Shown piece after piece: positions 15,827-25,821 of a stretch of DNA of 64,000 bases. This DNA comes from Pantoea sp. CCBC3-3-1. Its GTDB lineage: Bacteria; Pseudomonadota; Gammaproteobacteria; Enterobacterales; Enterobacteriaceae. Made by a program: the position numbers and the translations under genes. Position 1 is the stretch's first letter, and each line of letters begins with the position of its first letter. Location of the stretch: contig NZ_CP034363.1 in the NCBI RefSeq assembly GCF_007981265.1, positions 3,100,001 to 3,164,000 on the forward strand, read 5' to 3'. A model generated the notes under the pieces. It was not told where the DNA came from. It saw only the letters and a list, made by a program, of their open reading frames with translations, and made no database searches.

Positions 15827-16425
15827 TCCGGCAGCTGTGACGGTAAATCAATATCTCGCAGGATCGCTTCATCATCCAGTTCAACGGTATGGAGAGGAAA
15901 CTGGGTCAGTAAATCACGTGCGCCGTGCTCAGCAGTCAGCTGAGAAAGCGCGGCCTGCGTACTACGACCAAATCCCACCGGATGACCCGGCTGGCCGCCA
16001 AACGTTGGTCTGACAATCCCCTCATCCGTTATTTCTTTGGCCATTCGCTGTAAAACAGCGGCAGAAATAAACGGCATATCGGCAAGATGGATCAGCCAGC
16101 CACGCCAGCCCGACATTCTGCGAACGCCCGCCGCAATCGACTCCCCCATCCGATCGTTCTCCACCAGCACCACGGGAATGCCCTGCTGCTGGCAGTAGCG
16201 CTGGATAGCGTGCTGCGCTGGCCGGGTCACGACACAAACCGGAAGCTGGCTTTGCAGGGCGGCGCGACAGCTGTGTTCAAATACCCTGCCTGCCCGGCCG
16301 GACGCATCGCTAAATTCAGCCAGCAGCTTATCCGTTTCACCGCCTGCTGCGGTAAAACGACGCCCATGTCCGGCGGCAATCACTAAGATGCCAACCGGGT
16401 TGTCCTGAAGCTGCCGATCGTCCAT
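15817..16425 (-). CDS. MocA-like molybdenum cofactor cytidylyltransferase
   Basis: A 202-aa NTP transferase (MobA/MocA-like, GT-A fold). The nucleotide-binding loop is VIAAGHGRRF followed by a lysine in DKLL; the metal-binding part is LIHLADMPFI, and GQPGHPVGFG matches the GHP motif of MocA. MocA adds CMP to molybdopterin to make the dinucleotide cofactor used by PaoC-type enzymes, so its position convergent with the paoABC-like operon is functionally sensible. The frame extends to a TTG at 16500, but ATG 16425 starts closer to the conserved core. Confidence 0.8.
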   Translation of the reverse strand: MDDRQLQDNPVGILVIAAGHGRRFTAAGGETDKLLAEFSDASGRAGRVFEHSCRAALQSQLPVCVVTRPAQHAIQRYCQQQGIPVVLVENDRMGESIAAGVRRMSGWRGWLIHLADMPFISAAVLQRMAKEITDEGIVRPTFGGQPGHPVGFGRSTQAALSQLTAEHGARDLLTQFPLHTVELDDEAILRDIDLPSQLPDKK

Positions 16426-16570
16426 TTGTGGTTCACCATTATTCACGTTCAGGTTATCAGTCTGCCACAAATTAACCACGCGTGCGGTTAATTCCTGCAA
16501 CCTTCATGCGCGTCTGCGCGATATCGGTTAACATGCTGTTTTGCTATCGATAATCGCCTGAGGAGAGACC

Positions 16571-18019
16571 ATGACACAGACGCCGTTAACCGTCGCTGAA
16601 GCGTTGGATAAGCTGGACTCATTGTATGAAGAGGCGGTCAGCGCTTTGCGGCTAGCCATCACCGCTTATATCGATAACGGCACGTTGCCGGACGAGGCCA
16701 AACGGGCTGCGGGCCTGTTTGTCTACCCTGAACTGCGTGTCAGCTGGCAGGGCGATGCGGAGAGCCATAAAATGTCACGCGCCTTTGGCCGTTTCACCCG
16801 TCCCGGTAGCTACGCCACCACCATTACCCGTCCGTCACTGTTTCGCCACTATTTGACCGAACAGCTGGAAATGCTGTGCAGCGAATATCCTGTGACGCTG
16901 GAGGTAAAGCCCTCACAGCAGGAAATTCCTTTCCCGTACGTGATTGATGGCTCGAACCTGGGGCTGGATCGCAGTATGAGCGCCGGTCTGGCTCAGCATT
17001 TCCCAACTACCGAGCTGGCGCAAATCGGCGATGAAAATGCTGATGGCCTTTATCAGCCGACGGAAGCTTATCCGCTGTCGCACTTCGATGCGCTGCGCAC
17101 CGATTTTTCTCTGGCCAGGCTGCGCCACTATACCGGCACGCCGGTTGAGCATTTTCAGTCTTATGTCCTGTTCACCAACTACACGCGCTACGTGGATGAG
17201 TTTGTGCGCTGGGGCTGTGAGCAGATCGCCGATCCCGATTCACCTTACGAAGCGCTTTCCTGCGCGGGCGGCATTTTAGTTAATGCTGAAACTCCAAACC
17301 TCCAGGAAACGCTGTCCGGCCTGGCCTGGAAAAATCACCAGATGCCCGCCTGGCACCTGCTGGCGAAGGATGGCAAAGGCATTACGCTGATCAATATCGG
17401 CGTTGGCCCTTCTAATGCCAAAACGATTTGCGATCATCTGGCCGTGCTGCGCCCGCATACCTGGCTGATGATTGGCCACTGCGGCGGCCTGCGCGAAAGC
17501 CAGACTATCGGCGATTACGTGCTGGCGCATGCCTATTTACGTGACGATCACGTGCTGGATGCCGTGCTGCCGCCCGATATTCCCGTTCCCAGCATTGCTG
17601 AAGTCCAGCGCGCCCTGTTTGACGCCACCAAGCAGGTCAGCGGCATGCCGGGCGAAGCGGTGAAACAGCGTCTGCGCACGGGTACGGTAGTGACGACCGA
17701 TGACCGCAACTGGGAGCTGCGTTATTCCGCCTCCGCGTTGCGCTTCAACCTGAGCCGCGCCGTTGCCGTGGATATGGAAAGCGCCACTATCGCCGCTCAG
17801 GGTTATCGCTTCCGCGTTCCCTACGGCACGCTGCTGTGCGTTTCAGACAAGCCAATCCACGGCGAAATCAAACTGCCAGGCCAGGCGAATCGTTTCTATG
17901 AAGGCGCAATTTCGGAGCATTTGCAGATTGGCATTTGCGCCATCGATCTGCTGCGGGCAGAAGGCGATAAGCTGCATTCCCGTAAGCTGCGTACCTTTAA
18001 TGAACCGCCGTTCAGATAA
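16571..18019 (+). CDS. amn: AMP nucleosidase
   Basis: A 482-aa enzyme that hydrolyses AMP to adenine and ribose 5-phosphate in the cytoplasm; E. coli Amn has 484 residues. The N-terminal half is the Amn-specific regulatory domain, and the C-terminal half is a nucleoside-phosphorylase fold with VGPSNAKTICDHL, GHCGGLRESQ and VAVDMESATIAAQGY. GAGGAGAG precedes ATG 16571. In E. coli amn also lies beside tRNA-Asn genes, which supports synteny here. Confidence 0.96.
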   Translation: MTQTPLTVAEALDKLDSLYEEAVSALRLAITAYIDNGTLPDEAKRAAGLFVYPELRVSWQGDAESHKMSRAFGRFTRPGSYATTITRPSLFRHYLTEQLEMLCSEYPVTLEVKPSQQEIPFPYVIDGSNLGLDRSMSAGLAQHFPTTELAQIGDENADGLYQPTEAYPLSHFDALRTDFSLARLRHYTGTPVEHFQSYVLFTNYTRYVDEFVRWGCEQIADPDSPYEALSCAGGILVNAETPNLQETLSGLAWKNHQMPAWHLLAKDGKGITLINIGVGPSNAKTICDHLAVLRPHTWLMIGHCGGLRESQTIGDYVLAHAYLRDDHVLDAVLPPDIPVPSIAEVQRALFDATKQVSGMPGEAVKQRLRTGTVVTTDDRNWELRYSASALRFNLSRAVAVDMESATIAAQGYRFRVPYGTLLCVSDKPIHGEIKLPGQANRFYEGAISEHLQIGICAIDLLRAEGDKLHSRKLRTFNEPPFR

Positions 18020-18062
18020 GGCGAGATCGCGGGGGAAATAGCGTTTACTGCCAGCATAATTG

Positions 18063-18092
18063 AGTCAGGCATGTTGTTTAACATGCCTGACT
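18063..18092 (+). terminator. 13-bp perfect hairpin after amn
   Basis: The stem AGTCAGGCATGTT/AACATGCCTGACT with a GTTT loop lies between convergent amn and the oxidoreductase gene. The following bases (TCCCTGC) are a poor T-run, so it may be a barrier to both transcripts or an RNA-stabilising end rather than a classic terminator. Confidence 0.55.
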
Positions 18093-18193
18093 TCCCTGCT
18101 TACGGCTATTTCCAAATTGAAATCAGTGAGGTACCCGTTTTTATTTGCATGCTGAACAGAAGCTATTGTCTTTGCCCCTGCCACACAGACGAA

Positions 18194-19315
18194 TCAGAGA
18201 GTCATCCAGCGCCGTTCCTGTGCGGATACAGCAATCGCTTCCAATACTTTTGACACCTGTAACCCTTCGGCAAAGTCTGGCCACATGCGATCGCCTGCGG
18301 CAATCCCGTTTATCAAATCACGGATCTCAACGGTTTTCTGATCGTTAAAACCAATGCCGTGACCTGCCGAGATACAGAATGCAGCATAGTCAGGATGAGC
18401 CGGCCCGGTCAGGATAGTTTTGAAGCCCTGCCGCCCTGCCGGATCGTCATGCAGATAAAGCGCCAGCTCGGCCATTCTTTCCTGGGTATAGCGGATCGTG
18501 CCTTTGGTGCCGGTTACCACATAGGTCAGACCCATCTTGCTGCCGCAGGCGATACGCGACGTTTCAATCACGCCATGCGCACCGTTAGCGAAACGCAGGA
18601 GCGCGCTGGCCTGATCTTCGTTTTCCACTTCACGCATCACCAATGGATTTTTCGCATCCGGCCGCTGTTTGATTACCGTCAGCATATCGCCGGATACCTC
18701 ACTGATGTCGCCGACAAGAAAATGCGCCATATTAACAATATGCGCCGCCAGATCGCCCAATGCCCCCAGGCCAGCCAGCGCTTTCTGGCAGTGCCAGTCG
18801 AGCGGCGTCAGCGGATTAGCCAGGTAATCTTCATTGTGGGTGCCGTAAAAGTGCACCACCTCACCGATTTCGCCTCGGGCGATAATCTCTTTAGCCAGCT
18901 GGCTGGTCGGGTTTTTCATATAGTTAAAGCCCACCAGGGTTTTCACCCCCGCAGCTTCAGCCGCCCGCGTCATCTCTTCGGCATCAGCTACATCCAGCGC
19001 CAGCGGCTTTTCCGAATAGACATGTTTGCCGTGGCGTATCGCCTCTAACGCCATCTCCTTATGCAAAAAGTTAGGCGCGCAGATATCGACGACATCAATA
19101 TTGGGATCGGCGACCAGCTCACGCCAGTTGCCGGTTGAGCGGTGAAACCCCAGCGCGGCTGCCTGCGTTTTAGCGATTTCCGGATCCACCTCTGCAACCA
19201 TCTCACGTACAATTTCACCTTTAAGCCGGAACACAGTTGAAGCCTGCGCGTAGGCAATAGCGTGGCAGCGGCCGATATAACCGGTACCAATCAACCCAAT
19301 TCTGACCTTTTCCAT
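18194..19315 (-). CDS. Gfo/Idh/MocA-family NAD(P)-dependent oxidoreductase
   Basis: A 373-aa dehydrogenase with an N-terminal Rossmann fold (VRIGLIGTGYIGRCHAIAY) and the family motif SEKPLALDVADAEEM, in which the Lys of EKP is catalytic. The C-terminal GFO/IDH alpha/beta domain follows, with NYMKNPTSQLAKE. These enzymes act on sugars, inositols or related polyols. ATG 19315 has AAGGAA in front; the longer frame to 19375 adds unrelated residues. It stands alone, with no sugar transporter or regulator nearby that would indicate its substrate. Confidence 0.85.
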   Translation of the reverse strand: MEKVRIGLIGTGYIGRCHAIAYAQASTVFRLKGEIVREMVAEVDPEIAKTQAAALGFHRSTGNWRELVADPNIDVVDICAPNFLHKEMALEAIRHGKHVYSEKPLALDVADAEEMTRAAEAAGVKTLVGFNYMKNPTSQLAKEIIARGEIGEVVHFYGTHNEDYLANPLTPLDWHCQKALAGLGALGDLAAHIVNMAHFLVGDISEVSGDMLTVIKQRPDAKNPLVMREVENEDQASALLRFANGAHGVIETSRIACGSKMGLTYVVTGTKGTIRYTQERMAELALYLHDDPAGRQGFKTILTGPAHPDYAAFCISAGHGIGFNDQKTVEIRDLINGIAAGDRMWPDFAEGLQVSKVLEAIAVSAQERRWMTL

Positions 19316-19506
19316 ATAAGTTCCTTGCAGGTGAGCGATGCGAATGCATGAAATGTATATTTCAAAAAGTGGCAAAACAACACAAAAATGAAATAAACGT
19401 GATCATCCTGACAAAAAACACTGTATGGGGATTCTGGATGCAGAGGTAAATTGCGAGATGGCTTTGATTTTTCTTATGAAGAAGAAAATTCAGCTGACGT
19501 CGAGTG

Positions 19507-20235
19507 CTAAAAAGGAGGGATTATTAACTTTAATTCTACGCCTGTTCGGATTGCCTGTCGGGCGTTACCTGCCCCCAGCTTGCGAACAACATTTCCCATA
19601 TGGAATTTCACAGTGCGTAATGTAATACCGATTATGATTGCAATTTCCCCATATGTTTTCCCCCTGCTCGACCAGTACAGCACTTCATTTTCCCTCACGG
19701 ACAAAATATTTTTCTGAGGGAGAAATATCTTTTCATCGTTGATATATAAAGCATGATCGGCTTTGTACATCTGCTCGTGAATATCAATGAGCAGCATTTG
19801 CAGCGCATTTCGTTCAGTGATGATGCTTTTCTCCAGCTCCGGGTCGCTTACGCTGGTAATCATTGATAAAAGTGCCATCTTATTATTGTGATCGTGCAAG
19901 ACGAATGTAAAACCACCAGCCAGCGGGTAGTTCGTAGACGTGGTGAATTTCTTAATAAAATTCAAATCACAAAAATCAGTAGATTTATTGCCCCACGAAA
20001 ATGGAGAAAATCGCGTCAAAGCGGAATGGATAACGGGGTCGACACACTGGAAGTTTTTTTCCCGATAAATATCCACCCACCCCTGAGGATAAGTTGAAAT
20101 AATCAATGTATTCAGGATATTAGACTTATCAACTATAGTGTAAGCATATTGTGGGCTATCCCACACTAAAAGTTTCTGGTCGATATATCTGGCTATTTTA
20201 CGTGACAGCAATAACTGCTTATTTATTTTTGACAA
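19507..20235 (-). CDS. LuxR-family acyl-homoserine-lactone receptor (no luxI in window)
   Basis: A 242-aa quorum-sensing type regulator with an N-terminal autoinducer-binding domain and a C-terminal LuxR helix-turn-helix (about residues 175-235: LSVRENEVLYWSSRGKTYGEIA). The residues that contact AHL in TraR-type receptors are kept: Trp53, Tyr57, Asp66, Pro67, Trp81 and Gly108. No luxI-type synthase gene is in the window, so it is a LuxR solo or its partner lies elsewhere. Translation appears to begin at TTG 20235, with AAGGGA upstream; no ATG fits. The gene is much more AT-rich than its neighbours. It points away from the broken nlp gene, sharing a 146-bp intergenic region. Confidence 0.85.
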   Translation of the reverse strand: MSKINKQLLLSRKIARYIDQKLLVWDSPQYAYTIVDKSNILNTLIISTYPQGWVDIYREKNFQCVDPVIHSALTRFSPFSWGNKSTDFCDLNFIKKFTTSTNYPLAGGFTFVLHDHNNKMALLSMITSVSDPELEKSIITERNALQMLLIDIHEQMYKADHALYINDEKIFLPQKNILSVRENEVLYWSSRGKTYGEIAIIIGITLRTVKFHMGNVVRKLGAGNARQAIRTGVELKLIIPPF

Positions 20236-20264
20236 AACAAAAATCCCTTTTCAATCATTCCATT

Positions 20265-20272
20265 CTGTACAG
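20265..20272. promoter_or_regulatory. CTGTACAG palindrome upstream of luxR-type gene
   Basis: The 8-bp palindrome CTGTACAG, centred about 33 bp before the TTG start, resembles the core of lux-type boxes (CTGT..ACAG), although the full 20-bp consensus is not met. It may be an autoregulatory site. The evidence is weak. Confidence 0.25.
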
Positions 20273-20381
20273 TAATCATTCAAATAAAAATTCATTGCAC
20301 TTCTATCGACTCACATGGAATTTCAAGTAAATTCCGAAAACAGCCTGGAACTCAGGTAAACTATTTTCAAGGAGATATTAT

Positions 20382-20657
20382 ATGTATAGCTATACGCAAT
20401 AGCCACCTGATGAGGATTGGCACAGCTCAGATATTATCGCTTCAATCAAAAAAACAGGCACATCCATGGCCGCTCTTTCGCGGCGTTCGGGACTTTTCTC
20501 ATCAACGCTGTCGAATGTTTTGTACCGAAAATGGCCTCGTGGTGAAAAAATTGTTGCATCTCATCTTAACATTCCGCCCTGGGTGATCTGGCCCTCACGC
20601 TACAAGCGCGATGCAGAGGCCGCAGACTGCGCAAAAACGCATCAGCCTATCCCCTGA
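20382..20657 (+). pseudogene. nlp/sfsB-like (Ner-type) regulator with in-frame amber codon
   Basis: Reading from ATG 20382, which has AAGGAG seven bases upstream, gives MYSYTQ, then TAG at 20400-20402. In the same frame it continues with PPDEDWHSSDIIASIKKTGT and a full Ner-type helix-turn-helix to TGA 20657. The downstream part matches E. coli Nlp/SfsB well (DWHxxDIIA, GTSMAALSRRSGL, SSTLSNVL, PWVIWPSRY). The only ATG after the stop (20466) would remove the first helix. So the gene carries a nonsense mutation at codon 7, or a sequencing error, or needs UAG readthrough. Intact proteins of this family are DNA-binding regulators related to phage Mu Ner. Confidence 0.75.
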
Positions 20658-20723
20658 ACGGGCTTGCTGCTGTGTAAAACGACGATTAATTCAGCATTCA
20701 GTCAAAAAGGTTCAAAACAGGCT

Positions 20724-20752
20724 TTGACAACCTGCAGAGCACTGGATATCAT
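20724..20752 (+). promoter_or_regulatory. Promoter of tRNA-Asn copy 2
   Basis: TTGACA (20724-20729) and TATCAT (20747-20752) are separated by 17 bp, followed by GCGCCCCG. The layout and discriminator match tRNA-Asn copy 1. Confidence 0.75.
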
Positions 20753-20770
20753 GCGCCCCGTTCCAACAAT

Positions 20771-20846
20771 TCCTCTGTAGTTCAGTCGGTAGAACGGCGG
20801 ACTGTTAATCCGTATGTCACTGGTTCGAGTCCAGTCAGAGGAGCCA
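20771..20846 (+). tRNA. tRNA-Asn (anticodon GTT), copy 2
   Basis: Identical over all 76 nt to the copy at 3587-3662 and in the same orientation. It retains what seems to be the ancestral layout, with promoter immediately upstream and terminator 10 nt downstream, and so serves as the reference for seeing what was inserted behind copy 1. Confidence 0.97.
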
Positions 20847-20855
20847 TACATAGAA

Positions 20856-20894
20856 AAGCCCGCTTAAGGAAACTTAAGCGGGCTTTTTGCTTTT
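20856..20894 (+). terminator. Terminator of tRNA-Asn copy 2
   Basis: A 13-bp stem AAGCCCGCTTAAG with GAAA loop is followed by TTTTTGCTTTT. The same 32-nt hairpin occurs at 5549. Confidence 0.9.
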
Positions 20895-21026
20895 CTGGCC
20901 GATTATCGCAGGTTCGGCACGGGCCGATGCCGCCTAAGCAGTTATAACAGACCCCTCACCGTCGGTGTCGCGGCCGACACGTACTCCCTGCACGGGAGAA
21001 TGACTGAACGGAAGCCCTGTGAGGCA

Positions 21027-22601
21027 CTAAAAGAAAGTCTGTGGCACTGCCATGTAGCCGGGCGCTTCCGGCAGCATGGCGTTATTCTGCGACATCAGCA
21101 TATAAAAGTTGGACGATAAAATGTCGTTCACTTTGCTGAGCGGCATCGCTTTCTGGAACAGATAGCCCTGGCCATAATCGCATCCCTGTTTTTTCAGCCA
21201 CAGCAGCGTCGGGAAATCTTCAATACCCTCTGCCGTCACCTCGACTTTCAGCTCACGGCATAATGCCAGCAGCGTTTCCACCACCCTCCTCTGTTCCCGA
21301 TTAGCTGGCCCGGAAGAGATAAAGGAACGGTCGATTTTTATCTTATTGATGCCCAGCCCCAGCAAAATGGAGAGGTTAGAATAGCCGGTGCCGAAATCAT
21401 CAAGCGACACCTTAAAGCCCCGATTCTTAAGATGTTGAATGGAATGTCGCGCCTCTTCAGAATTGCTCATCACATCGTTTTCAGTGATTTCCAGCTCCAG
21501 GCGGAACGGACCTGAACTTTGCATGATGTCATAAAGGCGGTTGGTCAAATCAGATTTAATCAACTGTCTCGGCGCAATATTCAGGGAAAGGGTAATCTCT
21601 TCCGGCCAGTCCTTTGCGATGTGACAAACCTGCTGTAACAGCTGTTCGGTCAACCGATCGATCAGGCCCAGCTTTTCAATCACAGGAATGAAGACCTCTG
21701 GCGAGACCACTTCACCAGAAGGCAGTGTCCAGCGCGAAAGGATCTCAAACCCCACCAGTCTTCCCGTATTCAGGCTGAGAATAGGCTGGAGGAAAGGCTC
21801 AATAGCATTATTTTCCACGGCATCCGCCACGCTAAGCTCCAGCATCTCTTTTTGCCGGAACTGCTGTGCCATAACCGGGGTAAAAAAGCTCAGGCGCTGC
21901 ATTTTCCCGCTCTTAGCCTGATACATGGCCAGATCCGCAGCCTGCACCACATTGTAACTACTGCAATCGTCAGAACGCGCAATACCGATCGACAGGCTCA
22001 GATACCCTGACTGCCCGGTGGTGATTTTAGCGGCCCGCAGACGTATATTGTCTGCCAGTCCCATCAGCGCGTCGGTTTCACAACTATCAGTAATCAGGGC
22101 AAATTCGTCGCCGCCAATGCGGAAAACCAGCGTATTGGCGCTAATAAAGTCATCCAGCACGCCTGCCAGCGCAACCAGCGTGGCATCTCCCTGATGATGA
22201 CCGTTAAGATCGTTAATAATTTTAAAATCATTCACGTCTATCATGATGATAGCGTACGGCACGGTACTGCTGTCACAGAGCGCAATATGGCTGTTAAATG
22301 CCCTGCGGTTTCCCGCTCCGGTCAGCGCATCGGTATGCGCCATACGGATAGCCTTCTGCTCAGTGAGCGCAAATTTTCGCACAAGGTTTGCGATTATCAG
22401 TCCTGGTATAATCATGGCAGGCAAAGAGAATAACGTGGAAGTGACAATAAACCTGAGTCGTTCGCTCACTTCGAAGTTATCATCATAGCTTAAGCCAAAT
22501 AAAGAAGAGACATATTCCTCAGCACCAAACTCCCATAGCGTGGAAAGCAAAAGGATTGTCAAAAAGTTTATTGCTGCGACCAAAATGAGTTTCAAACGCA
22601 T
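21027..22601 (-). CDS. Membrane-bound GGDEF-EAL cyclic-di-GMP enzyme
   Basis: A 524-aa protein. Two N-terminal membrane helices (about residues 4-24 and 50-73) enclose a short periplasmic loop. A GGDEF domain follows with metal-binding Asp in MIDVNDFK and an intact GGDEF in FRIGGDEFAL; no RxxD inhibitory site precedes it. The EAL domain has FEIL in place of the EAL core and retains LNIAPRQL, EITEND, LDDFGTGYSN, KIDRSF, AEGIE and GYLFQ. All residues usually needed for phosphodiesterase activity appear present, so it could both make and break c-di-GMP. It is a single-gene unit next to tRNA-Asn copy 2. Confidence 0.9.
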   Translation of the reverse strand: MRLKLILVAAINFLTILLLSTLWEFGAEEYVSSLFGLSYDDNFEVSERLRFIVTSTLFSLPAMIIPGLIIANLVRKFALTEQKAIRMAHTDALTGAGNRRAFNSHIALCDSSTVPYAIIMIDVNDFKIINDLNGHHQGDATLVALAGVLDDFISANTLVFRIGGDEFALITDSCETDALMGLADNIRLRAAKITTGQSGYLSLSIGIARSDDCSSYNVVQAADLAMYQAKSGKMQRLSFFTPVMAQQFRQKEMLELSVADAVENNAIEPFLQPILSLNTGRLVGFEILSRWTLPSGEVVSPEVFIPVIEKLGLIDRLTEQLLQQVCHIAKDWPEEITLSLNIAPRQLIKSDLTNRLYDIMQSSGPFRLELEITENDVMSNSEEARHSIQHLKNRGFKVSLDDFGTGYSNLSILLGLGINKIKIDRSFISSGPANREQRRVVETLLALCRELKVEVTAEGIEDFPTLLWLKKQGCDYGQGYLFQKAMPLSKVNDILSSNFYMLMSQNNAMLPEAPGYMAVPQTFF

Positions 22602-23003
22602 TTAGCAGCCCCGGGTTCTTTAGTTGAGTTAAGCATCATTCACGGGTTATTCAGGCAGCAGCTTACAAAAAAGCGCTCCGCTATTAATTTTTTAAAAACA
22701 AAGAGTTAATCGCATCCGCTTGCGCCGGTGCGCTTCACTGATAAAGGACGGAAGCAGCCTTGCTTTAGCTGTACACGCAGGCCGGACAAAGGGCCAACCC
22801 TGCCCGACGGGCAGAGTCGTATAGCACCGCGCAATTAAATCACACAACGTTCAACCAGACTATATTTTTTTTAGCCTGGCGATGTTTCAGGTCACATTTA
22901 GCTAAAAAAGAGAATTTGAGTTAAATTTAAATTGCACATAAGAACCGGAAATAAAATATATTTCGCGGGTAAGTTTAATTTTATTAATTTAATTAGTGTT
23001 GAT
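22602..23003. other. AT-rich gap between phosphodiesterase and glucosidase genes
   Basis: It holds the upstream region of the GGDEF-EAL gene and DNA downstream of the glucosidase. A short GC hairpin (CTGCCC/GGGCAG near 22801) is present. No gene is supported. Confidence 0.45.
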
Positions 23004-23032
23004 AAAAAAAAGAGCAGAAAATAATTCTGCTC
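23004..23032 (-). terminator. Terminator after the 6-phospho-beta-glucosidase gene
   Basis: On the minus strand, GAGCAGAA/TTCTGCTC (8 bp, 5-nt loop) is followed by eight T residues. It lies 18 nt beyond the stop. Confidence 0.88.
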
Positions 23033-23049
23033 CTGAAGGTTTTGCTAAA

Positions 23050-24639
<1,590 letters not shown>

Positions 24640-24654
24640 TCAGGAGATCCTGTT

Positions 24655-24686
24655 TAAAATACCCCGAAAGCCCGCAGGCTTCCGGG
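24655..24686 (-). terminator. Terminator after yncE
   Basis: On the minus strand the stem CCCGGAAGCC/GGCTTTCGGG (one G-T pair) is followed by GTATTTTA. It lies a few bases past the yncE stop. Confidence 0.65.
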
Positions 24687-24692
24687 ACAGGA

Positions 24693-25742
24693 TTACAGGG
24701 CGACGCGCAGCACGTCGTCGGGTGAAGTCGCTTCCTGCTTACGGCTGGAGGCCTGCTTGACGCTGATATAAAGCGTCTGGCCATCCGGCGAAAGCGCCAG
24801 GCTGTTTGGATGAGTCGGTGCCTTAATGGTTCTCAGCACTTTCCAAGTTTTCGCATCGATTACGCTAACCTCTCCCGCTTCGCGATGGGTAACGTAAACT
24901 TCATTGCGCTGCGGATTAAACAGCACAGCCAGCGATTTTGGCACCTCGACTTTTTGCAGCACTTTGCCGGTCTGGGTATCCACCACCAGCAGCTGCGGCT
25001 GTTTGGAGTCGGTAATAAACGCACGATGCGTGGCCGCATCCAGGCTGATATTCAGGAAGAAGTGTTCTCCTTCTTCAGCCAGTTTCGTGCGCGACAGCAG
25101 CGTGTTGCTGGCGGTATCGAAAGTCAGCAGCTCGTTGTTGCCGCTAACGGTGTAGAGGCGATGCGCGGCCGCATCCACCGCCAGCGCGGTCGCACGTTTA
25201 CCGATATCGGTGAAGGTGTGGCGCACTGCCAGGGTGTCGCCATCCACGGCCCAAATCTGGCTGTCCTCACCTACGCCAATGACGTAGAGCGTATTGGTAT
25301 TTTCATCCACGGCCAGCTCACGCGGTGCCAGCGGACGCACATTCTCGCTGCGCTGACGTTTATCCAGCACCACGCGTCCTTTTACATCGCCACTTTTCAC
25401 ATCAATGGCCGTCACCGCACTGTTGAGGGTATTGCCCACAAAGAGCGTGTCGGTTTTATTGTTGATCGCGGTGCCGAAAGGCTTCAGATCGTTATGGATC
25501 GCCTGTGTTATCGCCAGGGTCTGCGGATCAAGACGATAAACCACGCCGCCCTTATCGCTCTGACGGCTTTGCGAAGTTGCCACATACAGCGCTTTTTGCG
25601 ACGGGCTAAAGGCCAGTTCGTAAACGCCCTTCGCGACAGCTGCACGCAGCGGCGCGGCTGTTTCACTGTGAGCAGGTAACGCAGCGGCAAACAAGGCCAA
25701 AGCCAGAAGGGAAATGCCTTTTCCACGGCTAACTAAATTCAT
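24693..25742 (-). CDS. yncE: YncE-like periplasmic beta-propeller protein
   Basis: A 349-aa exported protein, with signal peptide cleaved near AHS/ETA, folding as a seven-bladed beta-propeller. Repeats contain segments such as GVVYRLDPQTLAITQAIHNDLKPFGTAINN and NPQRNEVYVTHREAGEVSVIDAKTWKV, which match E. coli YncE (353 aa) closely. In E. coli yncE is iron (Fur) controlled and the protein has been reported to bind DNA. Here it lies 79 bp after entH in the same direction, so it may be the last gene of the iron-regulated entCEBAH unit. Its function is still poorly defined. Confidence 0.88.
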   Translation of the reverse strand: MNLVSRGKGISLLALALFAAALPAHSETAAPLRAAVAKGVYELAFSPSQKALYVATSQSRQSDKGGVVYRLDPQTLAITQAIHNDLKPFGTAINNKTDTLFVGNTLNSAVTAIDVKSGDVKGRVVLDKRQRSENVRPLAPRELAVDENTNTLYVIGVGEDSQIWAVDGDTLAVRHTFTDIGKRATALAVDAAAHRLYTVSGNNELLTFDTASNTLLSRTKLAEEGEHFFLNISLDAATHRAFITDSKQPQLLVVDTQTGKVLQKVEVPKSLAVLFNPQRNEVYVTHREAGEVSVIDAKTWKVLRTIKAPTHPNSLALSPDGQTLYISVKQASSRKQEATSPDDVLRVAL

Positions 25743-25821
25743 TCTCTCTCCATGTAACTGAATTAAAGGTATGGCTAAAAAGACGCGCTGGCTTTATCGG
25801 GCACCGCGCGCCGGTATTTTT

